Shown in pieces: positions 4,555-9,484 of a stretch of 9,484 nt of DNA. Both the position numbers and the translations under genes were made by a program. Origin of the DNA: CAZRHR01 sp964599915 (GTDB taxonomy: Bacteria; Bacteroidota; Bacteroidia; CAIKAF01). The first letter of the stretch is position 1, and each line of letters starts with the position of its first letter. The stretch is from positions 1-9,484 of the forward strand of contig CAZRHR010000086.1 in NCBI GenBank assembly GCA_964599915.1. Reading direction: 5' to 3'. The notes below the pieces were generated by a model. The model was not told the origin of the DNA, did no database searches, and saw nothing but the letters and a program-made list of their open reading frames with translations.

Positions 4555-7500
4555 TTAAGGCGCCGGGTTCACCACATTGGATAAGTTGAAGCGTAAGCTG
4601 ATACCTCCGTTGGTGTTGGCGGTGGGGAATTGGTTGGAAACAAAAGGATTATTGCCGATATAATCAAAGAAGAACCTGAACGTGACCGATTTACTCAGGT
4701 CATATTCGGTGAAGAATTTGATGTTGATGGCTTGTTGTCCGGCCGTTACTTGCTGCACTTCTTCCTGAATCTTTCTCACCACCGTCACATTGTCCCTGAT
4801 GCCAATGTCTAGCCTGATGTTCAGGGCATTGTTTGGTTGTTTGCCACCAATGTAAAATGGCAATTTAAACTTGGGCACTTTGAATCCGGCACCAATGGCA
4901 ATTTCAAATGTATTGGTTTCGGTAAGCTGTGAGTTGGGGAAATTCAATGAAATGTTCCTAGAACTTTTTACTTCGCCCGATACTTGTAACCCATTGTTTA
5001 GTCCCAATTCTAAACGCATCAAAGGATTAAAGGATTCTACGATGGTCACCGAACTGGTAAAGAACCGTGGCACAAAATCGCTTTTATCGTCTCTCTGGTC
5101 GTAGTTGAATGGATTATTCACCCAAGACAATGGGTCACGGTTGTTATAAATGTTGTTGGTTTGGTAGCCGGCGACATTATAGGTGGAAGTGTATCCGTGG
5201 GTGAGTACAATGTTTTTGAACCGTTTTTTGAACCACGGAAGGTCTTTCAATCCATCGAATTGCAAGCGCCAGTTGGGAATTGGAATGCTGGGAAACATCG
5301 ATAAAGACTGGGTGGTTGGGTCTTCTCCACGATAAGCAGCCATAAAGGAATACATGAGTACGTCTGCTTGGTTAGGTCCAAATCCGGATTGGTAAGGCGC
5401 TCCTGCCACTACAGATGCATTGGGATTTAAGGCCGCCAATCTTTCTGAAATTACACTTCTGTAATTCAACATATTGGTAAACAGACGGGAGGAAAAGTTT
5501 GGCCCACCGCTGCCAAAGGCCGTTCCCATGGTAAAGGTTGAAATACTAAAGTTTCCACTGGTAAATGGATTTTGGGCCGCAAAGTCATCAATCGATGGCA
5601 CATACCTAAAGTTCGACTGGTAGTTTTGAGTGAACGTTCGATTGGCGTTAAAGGTGACTTTAAAACCTTTGAAAGGTTCATAAGTGGCGTTTCCTGTGAG
5701 GTTGGAAGAATGCGTACGGATAAACATGAGGTTCATTGAAGAGTCGCGTGCCAGCCAGTCTCTTTGTACCACGCCATTGGCTAAATCTATGTCCGAATAT
5801 TGGCGACCAAAAACGAAATCCGGCCCAACGCCAGGTCCGGAAAGGTTCATCCCAAATAAATCGGTGCCCGGATTATACCCGGGAAGAATGGTTCCGTTGG
5901 TTTCGGTATAGTTCACCGAAACGGTTTTTAAGCCGGTAAGCAACCGCACAATGGTATTGGGAATAACGGCAGGACTAAAGATTTTTCTTTCTTTTTTTCC
6001 GACCACCACCACTTTGGCGCCCTTCACATCTTCTTCCGCAATAAACCTTGCACGCTGATCATCTATGACTTCTGTTTTTCCTTTGATGACTCTACCGTCC
6101 GGCGCCGTCACCGTGATGGTCACTTTTTCAGTTTTCAGCTTATGCTTGATGGTCTTTTTTCTTCCGGCTTTAAAATTGATGTTGTCTGCATTGAAAGTGA
6201 CGGTTTTAATCCTCACTTTGGTGGTGTCTGTTTTGTCTGCGGCATTTGGTCTTGGTGGTGCGTGTAATTTCTTTAGGTAGGGCACTTTATTGAAAAGTGA
6301 ATTGAAAGCCAAGGCACCATTCAGTTTGATAGATTGGGAGTTTTGAATGATGTTACCCCAACGCCCACGGGTAAACTGTCCGGTTTGGGCGTTTCGTTCC
6401 ATCACAGAAGCTGTCCACCGATAGTCACCGCTATAACCGGCAGACGCTGTAATCCAATCAAAAATGGGGAATTTGTTGATGGGCAGGGTGTAGTCCACAG
6501 AAAATTTATGGTTGTAATCGGTGTTCCTTCCCAAGGGACGATACCGTGGATTTACGGTGCTGTCCAAATTAAATTCCGGCTCATCTACCCGGCTTTGGTT
6601 CATGGCCGAGAAATTGATTTTTAAACTTTTAAACGGATCATATTGGAACTCATAGCTGCGGCTCCAGATAAAATTTTTCCGGAAAGTGGGTAAAATGAGT
6701 AAATCGTAAGGCGTGGTGTTTCGAAGTTTAAATTCGTTCCAATCCCGGTCTACATTGAAACTTGCGCCCAACCTTCTAGGCATCCAAGTAAAGTTGAACT
6801 CCTTGATGGGCTTAAACCACTTGGATTTGGACTTGGATTTTTTGAACGGTTCCCAGTACACGACTTTGGGTTGGAAGGCATACACCAATGCGCCTTTGTG
6901 TTCGTAGGTGTTCCGATATTCTGTGCGTATGTCCCGGAACAAATCTTCGGTGTAAGAATAGGACGCCGTGAAGTTGGAAATATCGTAAATGTGAGGTTTT
7001 TTGGCGGTTGGGCTTCTTTGTTTACCCATGTTGGTCACATTAAAACTGCGTCTGGTAATGACGGTTTGCACCATTTGGCTTAGTGAATCTCGTGCCTGAT
7101 CGGTGGGAAGTGCCGCCAATGAGCGGGTAAAAAGAACGTCTGGATCCAATGGATTGAACTGTGGCGAAGCAACGCTATTGCTATAGCCAAGGAAAACAGG
7201 AATGCGTACACCAGCTTTTTGTCCGAAGAATTTTCCCAATTCAAGGCTGGCGGTCAAATCTAAGGTGTTGGTATTGTCCCGACTTCTAAATTGTGGGCGT
7301 TGCTCAATGGTTCCAAAACCAAACCGAGTGGTACTTGCCGCTGCGGTGATTTGTCCAAAATCTGCCAAGGTCAAGGTAGAACGCGCCAAAGCCGCGATGC
7401 CTCCATTTTCAAAATAATCGGTGGCCCGCATTTCATTTACCCAGACTTGTGCACATTTTGCCTGACCGTCATCTGCGGCTTCGAGCCATGGATTATTGCT

Positions 7501-9484
7501 TTTATGTGGGTTGCGCACGCCCACCATAATGGTGCGGATGTTGGCAATGTTGGGATTTCCCATTACGGTGACCCTTTTCCCATCAATAATTGCAGTGTAT
7601 AATTCTGTGGAAGGCTTTCCTTCAGCGTTCCGCTGCACTTTTACATCGGGCAAAATGCTGAGCTCAATGTTCACTTCATTGAGTTTGGGCCAGACATTTC
7701 TTCGGTAAGCCAAGTTGGCTGCTTGATCTAATCCGCCGGGTTGAATAGAAGGGTCAGAAAGGCGCAAAGGCACTTCATATTCATAGTAGTTTTCTGTGGC
7801 GTCCATACCCAGTCGCACGAAAACGGTTAGTTCCATGCTGTCCAGCGGCTGGTTGGCTACCGCTTCGGCATGCACAAACATTTTTAAGAACCGGTAAGCG
7901 CGGAGGTCTAAGGAGGTGGCTTTGAATACGCCTTTGGCTTCGCCGTCCTTCAAATCGCAAACGCTCAGTGCCAAAGACTGTTCATTCAACTGTTGTAATT
8001 GTGGATTCGCAGGGTCAATTTCTCGGGTTACGCCCGGAGGGAGGGCATAGGGAAATGGTTCTTTTTTGGTGTTTTCTTCAATGTTTACTGTGGTCACGCT
8101 GAAAGCGGCATCGTCTTTCCAAGTGTTGGCGGCTTCGGCAAGCAAGCCGGGGAAAATCCGCCAATCGGACCGCACCAATTGCAGGGTGGCCATCCGAAGG
8201 AATACATCATCTGGGAAACCGGTAAGTCCCATGCGCATAAAACGAATGGAACGAAAGTCATTGATGGAACCAAATTGTTCTTTGTCCTCGGTGCGCAAGG
8301 GTACCCGGAATTGAATCCATTTGACATTTTTATTGATGGTTCCGCCGCTGGGTCCGGGCACAGATACGGTGGTTTCTAAAATGTCGGAAATGAAGTTTTC
8401 CCCAATTTGGTCTAAATCCTGTGGGCGAAGGCTGACCCGGTATTGATAATATCCTTCAGGTTGGTCCAAGGTGAAGTTGGCATTGGCATCTTCGGTGTTG
8501 GGAAGCTGTCCGTAGGCTTCTGTATTGTTTGCGGCCGGAGAGTTGGCTTGCGGTCCTAAAAAATATTTGTAACGATTGTGAATATAGTTTTGTCCTGCCA
8601 CGTTATTGGAAGCATCGTAAATGGCGCCCGTATAATGGCGGAAATCATCTCCTGAAGGATCCGCTTGTAAAATGGACAAGGCTGGATTTCCGGCGTATTT
8701 GGTGTTGACTTGCTGAAGGAATTGGTCGAAAAAGGCCGTTTCTTCATCGTTGTCAAGTCCATCGTAGCCAACGTCTTGTCTAGCGCGGGTCGATGGGTCA
8801 TTGTCGAATTGGTTGTTGATGGGCGGAAGGGTCGCTACGCGTCCCCAAGCCGTGGTTACGGTGGGCCGATCCGGTTGTGTCGGGGTAGGCAAACCGTTTT
8901 CGTAGCTCATGCGGCCGTCTCGCAACAAGTCTTCACTCATGTTTCCAATTTGAAGGAGAAAGTCTCCTCCCCCGTTGGGCAAAAGGTTTTCATTGACAGA
9001 CCCGGGTAGGCCGGTATCCCATTCTTTTAGCTGGTTCAAATCGTCGGCTTGGAATGGGTCCATCATCCAGAATTCTATGTAGGCCACGTTGGCACCATCC
9101 CAATCGGTAGGATCCATCCGGCGAATCATAAATCCGAAGTTGTCTCTCGGATTGTTCAATCCAATGCGGTCGGTGACATTTTCGTTGAAGTTGGCCACAT
9201 CATAGTTGTACGGGCCACGCTCTCTCGGGTAAAAGTGAATATCTAGGATTTGTTGGTTGGCCTGTTGCTGGGTATAATTCGGTTGGAATCCCGGAAAAAC
9301 CTCCATGGGACGTACCTCACGCAAGTAGTTGTTGGCCCGTTGTACGGGGTCATTGGAAATGTGCGGAGGCGTAAGGGTATTCTGACGGAAAAACAATGGA
9401 TCCATGGAAAACCACGTCATCCGGGCTCGGTTAAAATTGTACCTCAGGTCGTTGAATAAATTTCCGCCGGGAAATCTGGGGTTG
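4555..9484 (-). CDS. sprA: SprA, T9SS outer-membrane translocon / gliding motility protein (3' part)
   Basis: SprA forms the very large (36-strand) outer-membrane barrel through which T9SS cargo leaves the cell; it works with PorV and a Plug protein and is needed for gliding. The visible reading frame runs 1,642 codons without interruption to TAA at 4557-4555 and stays open through the right edge. The codons upstream of the Met at 9420 read NPRFPGG... and ...YNFNRAR before MTWFSMDPLFF, a SprA-type RARxxWxxxDPLF segment, so that Met is internal. Family members are about 2,400 residues, so roughly 700-800 N-terminal residues lie outside the window. Recognisable parts are the VWVNEMRATDYFENGG segment near 7380-7450, which opens a long region of alternating aromatic/polar beta strands, a Lys-rich non-barrel insert near 5980-6230 (KTVTFNADNINFKAG onward), and the terminal strands ending GGISLRFNLSNVVNPAP. 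No truncation or frameshift is visible. The next gene follows after 11 nt. Confidence 0.95.
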   Translation of the reverse strand, partial: NPRFPGGNLFNDLRYNFNRARMTWFSMDPLFFRQNTLTPPHISNDPVQRANNYLREVRPMEVFPGFQPNYTQQQANQQILDIHFYPRERGPYNYDVANFNENVTDRIGLNNPRDNFGFMIRRMDPTDWDGANVAYIEFWMMDPFQADDLNQLKEWDTGLPGSVNENLLPNGGGDFLLQIGNMSEDLLRDGRMSYENGLPTPTQPDRPTVTTAWGRVATLPPINNQFDNDPSTRARQDVGYDGLDNDEETAFFDQFLQQVNTKYAGNPALSILQADPSGDDFRHYTGAIYDASNNVAGQNYIHNRYKYFLGPQANSPAANNTEAYGQLPNTEDANANFTLDQPEGYYQYRVSLRPQDLDQIGENFISDILETTVSVPGPSGGTINKNVKWIQFRVPLRTEDKEQFGSINDFRSIRFMRMGLTGFPDDVFLRMATLQLVRSDWRIFPGLLAEAANTWKDDAAFSVTTVNIEENTKKEPFPYALPPGVTREIDPANPQLQQLNEQSLALSVCDLKDGEAKGVFKATSLDLRAYRFLKMFVHAEAVANQPLDSMELTVFVRLGMDATENYYEYEVPLRLSDPSIQPGGLDQAANLAYRRNVWPKLNEVNIELSILPDVKVQRNAEGKPSTELYTAIIDGKRVTVMGNPNIANIRTIMVGVRNPHKSNNPWLEAADDGQAKCAQVWVNEMRATDYFENGGIAALARSTLTLADFGQITAAASTTRFGFGTIEQRPQFRSRDNTNTLDLTASLELGKFFGQKAGVRIPVFLGYSNSVASPQFNPLDPDVLFTRSLAALPTDQARDSLSQMVQTVITRRSFNVTNMGKQRSPTAKKPHIYDISNFTASYSYTEDLFRDIRTEYRNTYEHKGALVYAFQPKVVYWEPFKKSKSKSKWFKPIKEFNFTWMPRRLGASFNVDRDWNEFKLRNTTPYDLLILPTFRKNFIWSRSYEFQYDPFKSLKINFSAMNQSRVDEPEFNLDSTVNPRYRPLGRNTDYNHKFSVDYTLPINKFPIFDWITASAGYSGDYRWTASVMERNAQTGQFTRGRWGNIIQNSQSIKLNGALAFNSLFNKVPYLKKLHAPPRPNAADKTDTTKVRIKTVTFNADNINFKAGRKKTIKHKLKTEKVTITVTAPDGRVIKGKTEVIDDQRARFIAEEDVKGAKVVVVGKKERKIFSPAVIPNTIVRLLTGLKTVSVNYTETNGTILPGYNPGTDLFGMNLSGPGVGPDFVFGRQYSDIDLANGVVQRDWLARDSSMNLMFIRTHSSNLTGNATYEPFKGFKVTFNANRTFTQNYQSNFRYVPSIDDFAAQNPFTSGNFSISTFTMGTAFGSGGPNFSSRLFTNMLNYRSVISERLAALNPNASVVAGAPYQSGFGPNQADVLMYSFMAAYRGEDPTTQSLSMFPSIPIPNWRLQFDGLKDLPWFKKRFKNIVLTHGYTSTYNVAGYQTNNIYNNRDPLSWVNNPFNYDQRDDKSDFVPRFFTSSVTIVESFNPLMRLELGLNNGLQVSGEVKSSRNISLNFPNSQLTETNTFEIAIGAGFKVPKFKLPFYIGGKQPNNALNIRLDIGIRDNVTVVRKIQEEVQQVTAGQQAINIKFFTEYDLSKSVTFRFFFDYIGNNPFVSNQFPTANTNGGISLRFNLSNVVNPAP

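Noticed and set aside
7999..8379. 126-codon + strand ORF and others opposite sprA (for example 7291-7602, 8710-9009)
   Set aside because: They lie entirely within sprA on the opposite strand, overlap each other in different frames, and show no domain, signal peptide or initiation context.
9418..9420. Reading ATG 9420 as the true start of a shorter SprA
   Set aside because: The frame remains open through 9484 and the upstream codons encode a continuous SprA-like segment (YNFNRAR just before MTWFSMDPLFF). The gene is cut by the window edge, not short.

Overview
The window comes from a member of the Bacteroidota. The clearest evidence is a long 3' portion of sprA, the giant outer-membrane barrel of the type IX secretion system (T9SS) and gliding machinery, which is restricted to this phylum. 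Supporting signs are a TAnnTTTG-type -7 promoter element, A-rich leaders without clear Shine-Dalgarno sequences, and several Sec signal peptides ending in A-x-A|Q. The order or genus cannot be fixed from the sequence alone; a Cytophagales- or Chitinophagales-like bacterium is a reasonable guess.

Layout, left to right. Positions 1-165 hold no gene. They carry an intrinsic terminator for a + strand gene lying left of the window, and a second one, a perfect palindrome, for the next gene. Positions 166-669 (-) encode a small exported beta-barrel-like protein. Its upstream region has a 13-bp direct repeat with a 20-bp period. A divergent 47-codon + strand ORF (808-951) lies between a good -7 element and a shared bidirectional terminator (1015-1048).

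Positions 1068-3632 (-) form a compact oxidative-stress operon in the transcription order katA (exported heme catalase), an exported ankyrin-repeat protein, and dps (cytosolic ferritin-like protein). katA and the ankyrin gene overlap by ATGA, and dps starts 22 nt after the ankyrin stop. Upstream of katA lie a signal-peptide-bearing endonuclease/exonuclease/phosphatase-family protein (3716-4543) and, 11 nt before it, the 3' part of sprA (4555 to the right edge, 5' end outside the window).

Working picture: the catalase removes peroxide outside the cytoplasm, the ankyrin protein probably assists it (by analogy with catalase-ankyrin pairs in Pseudomonas and Campylobacter), and Dps sequesters iron and consumes peroxide inside the cell. 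sprA and the secreted phosphoesterase-like gene look like one transcription unit. No strong terminator separates them from katA, so read-through is possible, although a plausible katA promoter is present. No mobile element, CRISPR array, tRNA or rRNA was seen. The least explained items are a terminator-like hairpin inside the 5' end of the ankyrin gene, the 47-codon ORF, and the 20-bp-period repeat.
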